From the NCBI GenBank assembly GCA_021531775.1, contig JAFBIU010000024.1:1-51484 (forward strand): DNA of 51,484 nt, given 5' to 3'. Shown here piece after piece: positions 23,207 to 32,146 of this stretch. The first letter of the stretch is position 1. Every line of letters begins with the position of its first letter. The notes under the pieces are model-generated. The model searched no databases. It was not told the DNA's origin and saw nothing but the letters and a program-made list of their open reading frames with translations. This DNA is from Parabacteroides distasonis (GTDB lineage Bacteria; Bacteroidota; Bacteroidia; Bacteroidales; Tannerellaceae). The translations under genes were made by a program, and so were the position numbers.

Positions 23207-25810
23207 ATGAAAATGAAAACGAGCTTGTATAAGACAGCGGATGGTGGTTTCTGTACCCTGAAAACGATTCGGTTGGGAATATCTCAGGTGGGATTATGGC
23301 TGTGGATTGCCCTCTTGTGCGCCGGTACTTGGAACCAAGCCCATGCGTCTCATGGAGCGGCACCCAAGAAGCACAAGAAAACGGTGTATATGAGTTATAT
23401 CCTGCACGGGAACATGAACTACGACCGCTACGTGCAGCCGACCATTTGGAGGGAGTTCTCCCAGCTGTACGACAATCTGTTGACCTTCATGGACGAACAT
23501 CCCGATTTCAAGGGGCAATTGCAGTTCTCCGGACAGACCTTTGGCTCCCTGTTGCAGGCCGCTCCCGAGGTGGTCGAACATGCCCGTCGGATTCATGAAC
23601 GGGGACAGCTCAATTTTACAGGAACCTTCTATTCCGAACCGGTCAATGTCAACATGGATGGAGAGACCAATTACCGGTGTGCCTGGTTAGGCACGCAGAT
23701 ACTGGAACGGATGACCGGTGTGACGGATGGCTTTTATCTGCAGGAACGAGCTTATCATCCCCAGCTGCCTTGGATTCTGAATCATGCGCATGTCTCCTGG
23801 ACACCGGTCATTGTGGGGGAAGACTATTATTATCCGTTCCGCCTGCGCGGCATGGATGGATCCTTATCGGTTTGTGTGCCCATTTCACGCAATAATATTG
23901 TAGAGAAGGTATTGCAGGCGCCCGACCGTGCGCTCCTGACAATCGAGGAGGACTACGAAATTCCTCAAAGTTTTGTGAATACCTATCAGAAGATTCAGGA
24001 ATTGAACCAAAGCCAGCAGGAGGTGGAGGTGAAGTGGATTACCGTTCAGGAATACATCCGCCGCTTCGGCTTGTCGGAGGAGCATTATGTGGACCATGCC
24101 ACGAAGGCGCGGAATCGGGAAAACGGTACCTACTCACGCTGGACCGCCGATCCGTTAGACATGCAGGTGCAGGAGAAGACCGTGTGGGCCATGCAGGATA
24201 TGCGGGCTGCTGAGATTGCCAATTCCATCGCCATTCAGCAGGTAGGTGTTACGGTGGATGTACCGTTTGAACAATCTGATATCCAGTTGAAACATGATCC
24301 GTTGGTCTGGAACATCGAGCGGGCAGAACTTTATCCGGATATTGAGCCTCAGTTTTTGGCCCGGGGCGGACAGGTGACGTTGTTGAGCAAGGCCGAGCAC
24401 CAACTCTTGTGGGCAGTCAATAGCGATTCCAAGGGATGGTTTCCGCTCTATGAGAAGCGTCGTGAGCGGATGAATGCGCTGGAGAATAGCAGCCTGCTAT
24501 CGAAAAAGGTGATTCATGACCTGCTGGACGCAATCGGTAGTCGTGTGTCCTTGGAGGGGTATGACCAGTATTACATTGTTGCCAATTTCGAACCCCAGCG
24601 AACCTCCTTGGTAACCGTTGAGGAGGAGGTGCCCTATACCTTATATAATTATGTGACGGATGAGCCGTTGAAGGGTTCTTGCCGGTATGAGGAGGGGGCT
24701 TATCGGATGGAGGCACTCCTTGATATGCCTGCCTATGGTTATACAGTGATAGGTGCCAAGCGGTTGGAACAGGCTTCTGCACAGCAGTGGCAAGCGGGCA
24801 ACGAGATTCAGCAGGCTGGGGTGACTCTGCGGGCCGAGGAGGATCACCTTTGGCTGAAGATGGGGGAGACCGAGATGACCCTTGCCTTTGACGATTTCCA
24901 GCTCAAAGCACTGGCTGAGATGAACGACGGGAAGGGTGATGAACTCTGGAGAGCAGCCCAAGCGTATGGCACTCCCCGAATATCCGTACGGACGGGGTAT
25001 CGTCCGCAACTGCGTATCGAGCATCAGCTGGATTGGCTGCTTCATGTGCAACAGATTTACACCATCGCCGAAGGTCGTGTCATTGGCGATGTCGTATTTG
25101 ATTTTCCACATCCGACCGTGCTTCGTCGGGAGCCGGAACCCAAGTGGAATTTTAGTCCGGAGGGATTGAATCTGACCTTCACCATCGGTAAGCAGGGGGA
25201 GACCTGGTTTGATATTCCCTATGGAATCTCCCACTATCCCGAAGCCGGGATCAGCTATCATTGTCCGCTCTCTACCCTATTCTATCAAGACAAGCAGGGT
25301 GGCTGGGTCATTTCCCCTCAATCGGGAGAGCAGGCCTTTAAGGTGGATGCCGATACCGGACAGGTTACCCTCTATTTGGGAGCTTCGACCACATCGGGAC
25401 CGATTCGGGATGTCGGGTTGACTTTCAAGACTCCGACGGAGGTGGATCATGAACCGGCATGGTATGCAGAGCCATTCCACGGTCGTTATCACCACCGTTT
25501 TGTGGTGTGGAACTATGATGGTGATTGGCGATCAAACCACATTCCGGCCCAATTCAGAGCAGTTTCTCAACCGGTCTATCTGCGCCGATGTCATCCGGGA
25601 GATGGCCAACCGACCTGGCCGGCTCAGCAGAGTTTCCTGCAAGTCTCCGAGCCGAATGTGGAGGTGACGACCCTGCGTGAAGAGGATGGATCCCGTATCA
25701 TGCGGTTGAACGAGCGGGAAGGCAGGCAAACCTCAGTGACCGTTACCTGGGGTGGCAAAGCTTATTCCGCCACGCTGCAACCCTTTGGCATCGAGACCAT
25801 CCGTTTGTAA
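23207..25810 (+). CDS. Secreted GH38/GH57-fold glycoside hydrolase (alpha-mannosidase-like)
   Basis: An 867-residue protein. A hydrophobic stretch LWLWIALLCAGTWNQAHA (about residues 30-48) after a long basic N-terminus is a probable signal peptide. Residues 58-330 look like a (beta/alpha)7 barrel of the GH38/GH57 superfamily: YILHGNMNYDRYVQPTIWRE, GQLNFTGTFYSEPVNVNMDG, and GFYLQERAYHPQLPWIL with a Glu where GH57 has its nucleophile. The C-terminal half follows the GH38 beta-sandwich, ending QSFLQVSEPNVEVTTLRE and LQPFGIETIRL. It lacks the HNDxGW motif of standard GH38 mannosidases, so the specificity is uncertain. It heads a cluster with an esterase fusion and a serine hydrolase. Confidence 0.7.
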   Translation: MKMKTSLYKTADGGFCTLKTIRLGISQVGLWLWIALLCAGTWNQAHASHGAAPKKHKKTVYMSYILHGNMNYDRYVQPTIWREFSQLYDNLLTFMDEHPDFKGQLQFSGQTFGSLLQAAPEVVEHARRIHERGQLNFTGTFYSEPVNVNMDGETNYRCAWLGTQILERMTGVTDGFYLQERAYHPQLPWILNHAHVSWTPVIVGEDYYYPFRLRGMDGSLSVCVPISRNNIVEKVLQAPDRALLTIEEDYEIPQSFVNTYQKIQELNQSQQEVEVKWITVQEYIRRFGLSEEHYVDHATKARNRENGTYSRWTADPLDMQVQEKTVWAMQDMRAAEIANSIAIQQVGVTVDVPFEQSDIQLKHDPLVWNIERAELYPDIEPQFLARGGQVTLLSKAEHQLLWAVNSDSKGWFPLYEKRRERMNALENSSLLSKKVIHDLLDAIGSRVSLEGYDQYYIVANFEPQRTSLVTVEEEVPYTLYNYVTDEPLKGSCRYEEGAYRMEALLDMPAYGYTVIGAKRLEQASAQQWQAGNEIQQAGVTLRAEEDHLWLKMGETEMTLAFDDFQLKALAEMNDGKGDELWRAAQAYGTPRISVRTGYRPQLRIEHQLDWLLHVQQIYTIAEGRVIGDVVFDFPHPTVLRREPEPKWNFSPEGLNLTFTIGKQGETWFDIPYGISHYPEAGISYHCPLSTLFYQDKQGGWVISPQSGEQAFKVDADTGQVTLYLGASTTSGPIRDVGLTFKTPTEVDHEPAWYAEPFHGRYHHRFVVWNYDGDWRSNHIPAQFRAVSQPVYLRRCHPGDGQPTWPAQQSFLQVSEPNVEVTTLREEDGSRIMRLNEREGRQTSVTVTWGGKAYSATLQPFGIETIRL

Positions 25811-25937
25811 TAGGTGATCGACCCGTATGTGCGAATGCAATCAATAGAGGGCTTTCTATACCTTTACATAAGTATAGCCGGGAAGACTTCGGTACTTTTC
25901 CAAGCAGTGATATGTTAACATGTTAAATGAATGAGTC

Positions 25938-27887
25938 ATGAGAAATAGTTTATTGATTTTGCTGGTATGTTGGTTCGCCTGTGGGTGGACCGAAGTAGGA
26001 AAAACAGCTGCTACGTCCAGCGAATGGCAGCAATCCCAGCACCTGTATCCAGGCCAGCGGAGCCAGTGGGAGGGATATGACCGCTATGATTTTCAGTTTG
26101 ACGGACGGGATGCCACAATTGTCGTTCCGAAGGAAGTGGCAAAAGGTCAGCCGTGGATCTGGCGTCCGGCTTTCTTCGGGGCATTCCCCAGTGTAGATAA
26201 GGCCTTGTTGGCAAAAGGATTTCATGTCGTCTATTACGATGTGACACACTGCTATGGTAATCCCCAGGCAGTTCTACAAGGGACGGAATTTTATCAGTTG
26301 ATGTGCGATCGTTTGGGACTTTCCGAGAAGGTTACATTGGAAGGCTTCAGTCGCGGTGGCTTGTATGCCTTGAACTGGGCCATCCAACATCCGGAGAAGG
26401 TGGCCTGTATCTACTTGGATGCACCGGTCTGTGACGTCTTCAGCTGGCCGGGACGGAAGGATCAGGCGTTGTGGAACGATCTGTTGAAGGAGTGGCAACT
26501 GACAGATGAGGAGATGGCTTCGTTCAACGGGAATCCTATCGACCATCTGGAGCCGTTGGCGAAGGCGGGTGTTCCCATCCTGGCTGTTTGTGGAGACAGC
26601 GATCAGGTGGTACCCTATCGGGAGAACATGGATGTCGTCCGCTCCCGTTATTTGGCATTGGGTGGTCCGGTTGAGGTGATTTTGAAGCCGGGCGTGGACC
26701 ATCATCCGCACAGTCTGGAGAATCCCGAACCGGTGGTCGATTTCATCGTGCGGAATCAGTCAGCCTATGAGCCCTATCTGCATTATACCGTCCGAGGCAG
26801 TTTGCAGAATTCGTTCCTGAAATTTGAGAACGAACGTAAAGGACGTGTTGCCTTTTTAGGCGGTTCGATTACGGAGATGAAGGGATGGAAGGATCGGATT
26901 GAACAGCAGCTGCAACAGCGTTTTCCCTATACAGCGTTTGAATTTGTAGAAGCGGGTATCGCTTCGACCGGTACGACACCCGGTGCTTTCCGGATCCAGC
27001 ACGATGTCCTGTCGAAGGGGAAAGTCGATTTACTGTTTGTGGAAGCAGCCGTGAATGACCATACTAACTATTTTACCCCGATGGAGCAGGTGCGTGGTAT
27101 GGAGGGCGAAATACGCCATGCTTTGTTAAGCAATCCGGAGATGGACATCATCCTGTTGCATTTTATTTATGAACCCTTTATCCCGATGGTGGCCCAGAGG
27201 CAGCAGCCGGATGTGATCCTGAATCATGAACGGGTAGCCAACCATTACCTGATTCCGTCGATCAATCTGGTTCAAGAGATCGGTGAACGGATGCAAGACG
27301 GGGAGTTTGCCTGGGAGCAGTTCGGTGGTACCCACCCGTTACCGTTCGGTCACGCCTATTATGCGGCAGCGATCAACCATCTGTTGGACGCTATGTGGAA
27401 AGAGGTGACCCCTGAAAGCCGAATTCGTCCGCATCACATTCCCGCCATGCCGCTTGATACCTTCAGCTACTACGACGGAGATTTCCTGCCGTTGGAGCAG
27501 GCCCGTTTAGGCAAAGGCTGGAGACGGGTCGAGTCGTGGCATCCGGATGATGCGTATGAAAAACGTCGCGGGTTTGTGGATGTGCCCATGCTGGAGGCCA
27601 AACAGGCCGGAGCGAAGTTGACGCTTGAATTTGAGGGAAAGGCCATCGGTCTGTTCTGTACACCTGGACCGTCGGCTTGTGTGGTGGAATACAGCATCGA
27701 CGGAAAGCCATTCAAGAAGCTGGATACTTTCACGGAGTGGAGTGCCTATCTGTATATCCCTTGGGTCTATCTGTTGGAAACGGAATTGCCTGATACCCAT
27801 CATAAACTGGTCTTGCGTATTTCGAAGGAGAAGAACGAGGCATCGAAAGGGCATGAACTGCAGATCCGCAACTTTGTGGTGAATTAA
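25938..27887 (+). CDS. Exported alpha/beta-hydrolase fused to SGNH esterase and beta-sandwich domain
   Basis: A 649-residue protein with signal peptide (NSLLILLVCWFACGW; the Cys could make it a lipoprotein). Residues about 40-270 are an alpha/beta-hydrolase: nucleophile GFSRGG, Asp in VCGDSDQVVP and His in PGVDHHPHS. Residues about 290-490 are an SGNH hydrolase: VAFLGGSITEMKGW (block I Ser), VEAAVNDHTNY (block III Asn) and the catalytic GGTHPLPFGHAYY. The last 130 residues are a beta-sandwich (KAIGLFCTPGPSACVVEYSI). Two esterase modules in one chain suggest removal of different acyl groups from a decorated glycan. It lies between the GH38-like and serine hydrolase genes. Confidence 0.85.
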   Translation: MRNSLLILLVCWFACGWTEVGKTAATSSEWQQSQHLYPGQRSQWEGYDRYDFQFDGRDATIVVPKEVAKGQPWIWRPAFFGAFPSVDKALLAKGFHVVYYDVTHCYGNPQAVLQGTEFYQLMCDRLGLSEKVTLEGFSRGGLYALNWAIQHPEKVACIYLDAPVCDVFSWPGRKDQALWNDLLKEWQLTDEEMASFNGNPIDHLEPLAKAGVPILAVCGDSDQVVPYRENMDVVRSRYLALGGPVEVILKPGVDHHPHSLENPEPVVDFIVRNQSAYEPYLHYTVRGSLQNSFLKFENERKGRVAFLGGSITEMKGWKDRIEQQLQQRFPYTAFEFVEAGIASTGTTPGAFRIQHDVLSKGKVDLLFVEAAVNDHTNYFTPMEQVRGMEGEIRHALLSNPEMDIILLHFIYEPFIPMVAQRQQPDVILNHERVANHYLIPSINLVQEIGERMQDGEFAWEQFGGTHPLPFGHAYYAAAINHLLDAMWKEVTPESRIRPHHIPAMPLDTFSYYDGDFLPLEQARLGKGWRRVESWHPDDAYEKRRGFVDVPMLEAKQAGAKLTLEFEGKAIGLFCTPGPSACVVEYSIDGKPFKKLDTFTEWSAYLYIPWVYLLETELPDTHHKLVLRISKEKNEASKGHELQIRNFVVN

Positions 27888-27920
27888 AACGTTTGTTGTG
27901 ATTGTCAAATTTGAGAGCTT

Positions 27921-29432
27921 ATGAAACGTATCATTTTAAGCTGTATGATCTGTATCTGTGCGGTGATGCAGATGCACAGTCAAATCCATGTCTTGGAACG
28001 CTGTACCCCCGAATCCCAAGGAGTCCCTTCGGAAAAGATTACCGCTTTGTTCGATTCGCTGCTGGCTTTTCCGAAGACAGACATTCACAGTGTGATGGTT
28101 TTGCGGCATGGGAAAGTCATTGCAGAAATGTATCCGGCTCCTTTTCAGGCAGTCTATGGCCATCAGCTCTTCTCTTGTTCGAAGACGTTTACGGCCGTTG
28201 CCGTGGGTATGGCCATCGAAGAAAATCGGTTGAGACTGGATGACAGACTCGCCGCCTTCTTTCCGGAGTTTTTACCCGATTCCGTATCTGCCCGGTTAGC
28301 GGGAATTACAGTCCGGGACCTGCTGACGATGAGATCCGGCTTTGAGGTGGATACGAAGATGCGTACCTATGCTACCCAGTGGATAAAATGGTATCTGCAT
28401 CATCCGATGGTGGCAGAACCGGGGAAACAGTTTGCATACGACTCGATCGACACCTACCTGCTTGCAGCCATTGTCCAACGCGTGACAGGGATGAAAATGA
28501 TGGATTACCTTAGGCAACGTCTGTTCTTTCCATTAGGCATTACGGAGGCCTATTGGGAAGAGAGTCCCGAAGGTATCAATACGGGAGGTTGGGGGTTGTA
28601 CCTGCAGCCGGAGTCCTTGGCCAAATTCGGACTGTTGTTGCTGAACAAAGGGGTGTGGAATGGCAGGCGCTTGCTACCTGAGAAATGGGTAGAAGAAATG
28701 ATGACCCGACATGTCGATGTGCCTGACGGAGACGACTATGGTTATCAGATGTGGATGTGTGCCTATCCTGGTGCAGTACGAGCCGATGGAGCGTATGGAC
28801 AATACATTATTGTTATTCCGGATAAGGGGATGGTCATCACCATCACACAATGTCTGACAGGCGACGGAGGAAAAGAACGGGGTCACATTTGGAACATCCT
28901 CATGCCGCATGTCTCTGAAACACCGATGGCCGAAAACCAGGCAAGCCAGTGGGCCAAGCGTTGGCAGCAATATACCCTTCCGCTACCCCAGGGAAAGAGG
29001 CATGCTGCGACGATGCAGCAAATTCAAGCCAAGAATTTCCGTATGGAAGAGAATGTATTAGAGTGGACGTCCCTCCGTTTTGAACCTACCCAGCATGGTT
29101 TGTCCCTCTATGTGACGGATAGAGCGGGGAAAGAGACCGAAATCGCTTTGGGGTATCAAGCCTGGAAAACCTCACCCATCGCTTTCTATCCGCCGAACGC
29201 CCGCCGATCCACATTGGGCAGTTTCAGCAATGTACCCAGACCCTTTTTCGTTGGAGGGGCTTATGCCTGGAACAACCCGTATCAGTTGGAAATCCAACTC
29301 CATTATGTCAATTGGATGAGTGCAGTCAACCTGGTGTTTGATTTTCAAGGCGATCAGATGCACGTTGATTTCCAGGTGAACTTCGATTCGCCTACCAAAA
29401 TCATGCGGAAGAAGCTGACCCCTCTACCATAA
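27921..29432 (+). CDS. Serine hydrolase, beta-lactamase/class C fold
   Basis: A 503-residue protein with a signal peptide (IILSCMICICAVMQMHSQ). It has the penicillin-binding/class C hydrolase motifs: SxxK in FSCSKTFTAV, and FAYDSIDTYLL where Y-x-N would be (Ser instead of Asn). A third-motif region lies in DGAYGQYIIVIPDKGM. The last 150 residues are a separate beta-rich domain (LSLYVTDRAGKETEIALGY). Members include esterases and peptidases; the replaced Asn makes beta-lactamase activity unlikely. It follows the SGNH fusion by 33 bases and is probably in its operon. Confidence 0.85.
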   Translation: MKRIILSCMICICAVMQMHSQIHVLERCTPESQGVPSEKITALFDSLLAFPKTDIHSVMVLRHGKVIAEMYPAPFQAVYGHQLFSCSKTFTAVAVGMAIEENRLRLDDRLAAFFPEFLPDSVSARLAGITVRDLLTMRSGFEVDTKMRTYATQWIKWYLHHPMVAEPGKQFAYDSIDTYLLAAIVQRVTGMKMMDYLRQRLFFPLGITEAYWEESPEGINTGGWGLYLQPESLAKFGLLLLNKGVWNGRRLLPEKWVEEMMTRHVDVPDGDDYGYQMWMCAYPGAVRADGAYGQYIIVIPDKGMVITITQCLTGDGGKERGHIWNILMPHVSETPMAENQASQWAKRWQQYTLPLPQGKRHAATMQQIQAKNFRMEENVLEWTSLRFEPTQHGLSLYVTDRAGKETEIALGYQAWKTSPIAFYPPNARRSTLGSFSNVPRPFFVGGAYAWNNPYQLEIQLHYVNWMSAVNLVFDFQGDQMHVDFQVNFDSPTKIMRKKLTPLP

Positions 29433-29443
29433 GTTGCCATAAC

Positions 29444-29473
29444 CGGGTGACAGGGGGCATATCCTGTCACCCG
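29444..29473. terminator. Hairpin between convergent serine hydrolase and GH43 genes
   Basis: CGGGTGACAGG (29444-29454) pairs perfectly with CCTGTCACCCG (29463-29473), 8-nt loop. There is no long T run, but it lies in a 62-base gap between convergent genes. Confidence 0.65.
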
Positions 29474-29494
29474 TATGGACTTCTCGCTCTCACC

Positions 29495-31582
29495 TCACTT
29501 CTTGAGCCAATCCGTAAACTCAAAGTCCAGCACCTTAATCTGACCACCTTTGGCTTTTGTGGCATAATTGAAGACTGCAAAACGAGTACCCATGAAGAAA
29601 CGGCGGTAGTCGAAATGCATCTTGAAGTCACCCCCTATCTGCTGGAAGTGCCGGCCATCCAGACTGTACTCGAAAGTGGCTATGTCACGTCCGAGATTGA
29701 AATCGCCATGAATCTTCAGCCATATCTTTTTACCGCTGATCTCTACACGTGCCTGTTCACGCACCTGGGTATCGGTCACCTGTTTCTCTGGGTTCAAGAC
29801 CACACTCTCTTCGGTCAACACCAGTTGTGTCTGGCCTCCATCCCGACAGAGTGTCATCAGGCCTGCGTCACCATTGAAGGTGGCAAAACCGGCACGATCA
29901 CCCTCTTGCATGCCACTGATATCCAAGCAAACTACATCGCTACAAGTAGGGCCTGACATACGCCATGTCAAGGTGTTCCGAGCCATAAAAATATGATCGA
30001 CTACGGAAGCTGTCTTTAGTTCCAGTACCTTCTGCTTCGCATCGTAGCGGTAGGCATCCTTGTCGGGATTATGGTTCCACTCTCGGTCCAGACTGACCGT
30101 TGAAACCTCGTTACAAGGAGTTACCTGTCCATCCTCGTCACCAATGAGCGGCCATCCATCCACCCAACGCACAGGACTCAAGGTCAGGATACGGCCAACA
30201 GCACTGCGATCCTGAAAAATGACACCATACCATTCTCCCTGCGCACCTTCCACAATAGTCCCTTGACCCACATTACCGATCTGATCGAAGTTGTCTGTCA
30301 GGATGTCGCGTTTCTCCCAGTGTCCATCCAGAGTCTTGGCACGATACGCCAATTGATGGCGACCGGTTCGGGGCCAGGAGATCATCAGCAGGTAATAGTA
30401 CCCATTGTGCTTGATGACCCGACTTCCCTCCAACAGTCCGTTGTCGAACGTGTCCTGCACCTCAATCCGACGCTTGAAACCCTCCTCCTTTTCTTGACTC
30501 AGATCACTTTCCAACTCCGTGATCTCCACACTACCGGATCCGCTGAAGACATAGACCCGGTCATCGTCGTCGAAGAACAAAGAAGGGTCATGGTAGAAAC
30601 CTTTGAGATGGGCATGTAGCTTCCAACCCTTGGCCGGGTCATCGGTCGAATAGATCCAAGAACCCGGAACACCATTCGTCACAAATAGGGCATAGAATTG
30701 TCCCTTGTGATAACGGAGTGAGGTGGCCCACTGCCCCTGACCATATTTCGTGCCGCCATCCAGATCGTAAGCAGGTACATCTTTCAACTCCTTGAATAGA
30801 TAACTGACCGTTTCCCAATTTTTCAGGTCTTTGCTGCGCATGATGGGAGCACCCGGCATCAGATGCATGGTGGTTGTAACGAGGTAATAGTATTCTCCTA
30901 CCCGGATGATGTCGGGATCCGGATAGTCGGCCCAGAATAGTGGATTGCGTGCGGCATACGTGTCGTGATTGGGAGCAATCTGCCACCAGTCGAGGTTCAT
31001 CAGCATACCTCCTTTCATTCCACTGAAGGTGAGGAAGACCTCATGTTTGCCGGTAGGGAGTTCCGCTATCTCACCTGTAACAGTCTGAAACTTTTCAAAG
31101 CTTCCGGTAGCCTCTACCTCAATGGCTGCAACCAGCTTGCCCTGCAGGGAGTCGAGATGGAGTTCCATCTTACCTCCGAGCATACTGCTACTGACACGAG
31201 CCTTCAACTGCATACGCTCCGGTTTACCGCTGAAAGGAGTCCCTTCGGGGAGTTGCCCCTCCTGACCGAAATCCACCTCGCTCAGACGAATCCAATCCCC
31301 CTGATGAATATCCGTGACAAAGACACCTTCTGTGTCTGTCCGCTCCGTACGCACGCCCTTGGAGCAAGCCATCGTTTCGCCTTCCACCCGTTGGTAGGGA
31401 TTCAGCGTACCCGTCGGTTTCACATCCGTGCGGGTAGGATGAATCTGAGGACTGGAACCATCCGCCTGATACGTGAACTCCTCCGGAGCCTTTTGAGATC
31501 CCTGTGCGAAGAATAGGGAAGGAAAGACAGTACCTGCAACTGCCATGAACCCGAGAAACATTTTCTTTATCATATTTTGCAT
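29495..31582 (-). CDS. GH43 glycoside hydrolase (beta-xylosidase/arabinofuranosidase type) with N-terminal CBM-like domain
   Basis: A 695-residue protein with signal peptide (FLGFMAVAGTVFPSLFFAQ). Residues about 60-205 are a CBM6-like beta-sandwich (PTGKHEVFLTFSGMKGGMLM, NLDWWQIAP). The GH43 five-blade propeller follows: WADYPDPDIIRVGEYYYLV with the catalytic Asp, TTMHLMPGAPIMRSKDLKNW, HDPSLFFDDDDRVYVFSGSG, and LLEGSRVIKHNGYYYLLMIS with the acid Glu. From about residue 500 is a second beta-sandwich typical of GH43 C2 domains. This layout is that of GH43 subfamily 12-like enzymes acting on arabinoxylan or pectin side chains. It is transcribed from a -7 box at 31602. Confidence 0.92.
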   Translation of the reverse strand: MQNMIKKMFLGFMAVAGTVFPSLFFAQGSQKAPEEFTYQADGSSPQIHPTRTDVKPTGTLNPYQRVEGETMACSKGVRTERTDTEGVFVTDIHQGDWIRLSEVDFGQEGQLPEGTPFSGKPERMQLKARVSSSMLGGKMELHLDSLQGKLVAAIEVEATGSFEKFQTVTGEIAELPTGKHEVFLTFSGMKGGMLMNLDWWQIAPNHDTYAARNPLFWADYPDPDIIRVGEYYYLVTTTMHLMPGAPIMRSKDLKNWETVSYLFKELKDVPAYDLDGGTKYGQGQWATSLRYHKGQFYALFVTNGVPGSWIYSTDDPAKGWKLHAHLKGFYHDPSLFFDDDDRVYVFSGSGSVEITELESDLSQEKEEGFKRRIEVQDTFDNGLLEGSRVIKHNGYYYLLMISWPRTGRHQLAYRAKTLDGHWEKRDILTDNFDQIGNVGQGTIVEGAQGEWYGVIFQDRSAVGRILTLSPVRWVDGWPLIGDEDGQVTPCNEVSTVSLDREWNHNPDKDAYRYDAKQKVLELKTASVVDHIFMARNTLTWRMSGPTCSDVVCLDISGMQEGDRAGFATFNGDAGLMTLCRDGGQTQLVLTEESVVLNPEKQVTDTQVREQARVEISGKKIWLKIHGDFNLGRDIATFEYSLDGRHFQQIGGDFKMHFDYRRFFMGTRFAVFNYATKAKGGQIKVLDFEFTDWLKK

Positions 31583-31601
31583 ATATTAGATGTGGAACGT
31601 A

Positions 31602-31609
31602 CAAAAGTA
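31602..31609 (-). promoter_or_regulatory. -7 box for GH43 gene
   Basis: Plus-strand CAAAAGTA is minus-strand TACTTTTG, matching TAnnTTTG, 20 bases before the start codon. Confidence 0.5.
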
Positions 31610-31685
31610 GTGTTTTATCTGGTAGTTCAAATAGCGATCGGAAACAAAATTAGGATTTTATGGCCCTGGTTGTGAAATTTCTTTT

Positions 31686-31693
31686 TATCTTTG
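31686..31693 (+). promoter_or_regulatory. Capsule-locus promoter -7 box
   Basis: TATCTTTG, 5 bases before the leader hairpin begins at 31698. No good TTG lies at the usual distance (a TTG is at 31670-31672, too close). It points to upxY and the capsule genes. No inverted repeats of the B. fragilis invertible type flank it. Confidence 0.55.
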
Positions 31694-31697
31694 CACC

Positions 31698-32010
31698 GGA
31701 CTATACCGCCTTGTACGTGCGTTGTCCCCGTCAGACACGTTCTGAAAGACAACCAGCAAGGCCAGCTGACGTCGATAGATTAAGGGGAAGTCTTTCGAAG
31801 GCTGAACCATTAATCGGGTATTGGGTGGGAAGTATAGTCCAGACATATTGAAGGCGTTTACTTGACGCTGTGTTTGAGACGTACCGGAAATCTCGCAAAT
31901 TTCATTATTCGATCTTGAACGTAGCAACGGTAGATGCCCGGGTGTGATTTATATCACTCTCCCGAGAGATCCTGCGAGCCAGAGTTGTACCCTTATGGGT
32001 GCAACTTCTG
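31698..32010 (+). promoter_or_regulatory. Structured 5' leader upstream of upxY
   Basis: GGACTATAC (31698-31706) pairs with GTATAGTCC (31832-31840), closing a 143-nt domain. Inside, CGTCAG (31729-31734) pairs with CTGACG (31766-31771), and AGTCTTTCGAAGGCT (31789-31803) is a hairpin. Downstream, CAGAGTTGTACCC / GGGTGCAACTTCTG (31980-32010) and CGGGTGTGA/TATCACTCTCCCG (near 31939-31965) are more stems. UpxY-type proteins act on the 5' leader of their own capsule operon to prevent termination, so a structured leader is expected here. I do not recognise a named riboswitch. Confidence 0.55.
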
Positions 32011-32146
32011 AGGTCTGTGCTTGTCTCTATGGGTTTGATGTATACTTCATATCGGCGTGGGCTCTAACGTTGTCTGTTCGATCGAATTGGGCAATGCGAG
32101 AGCCTCGGTACGTGGGACGGACAGCAGAACGATCCACGCTTTTTTT

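Noticed and set aside
29495-29956. Plus-strand open frame of about 169 codons opposite the GH43 gene
   Set aside because: It is antisense to the C-terminal beta-sandwich of GH43 and shows no independent coding signal.
31686-31693. Capsule promoter as a B. fragilis-type invertible promoter
   Set aside because: I found no matching inverted repeats on both sides of the -7 box.
31698-31840. Leader as a known riboswitch (SAM, TPP, cobalamin)
   Set aside because: None of the conserved sequence boxes of these classes could be seen; only the stems are supported.
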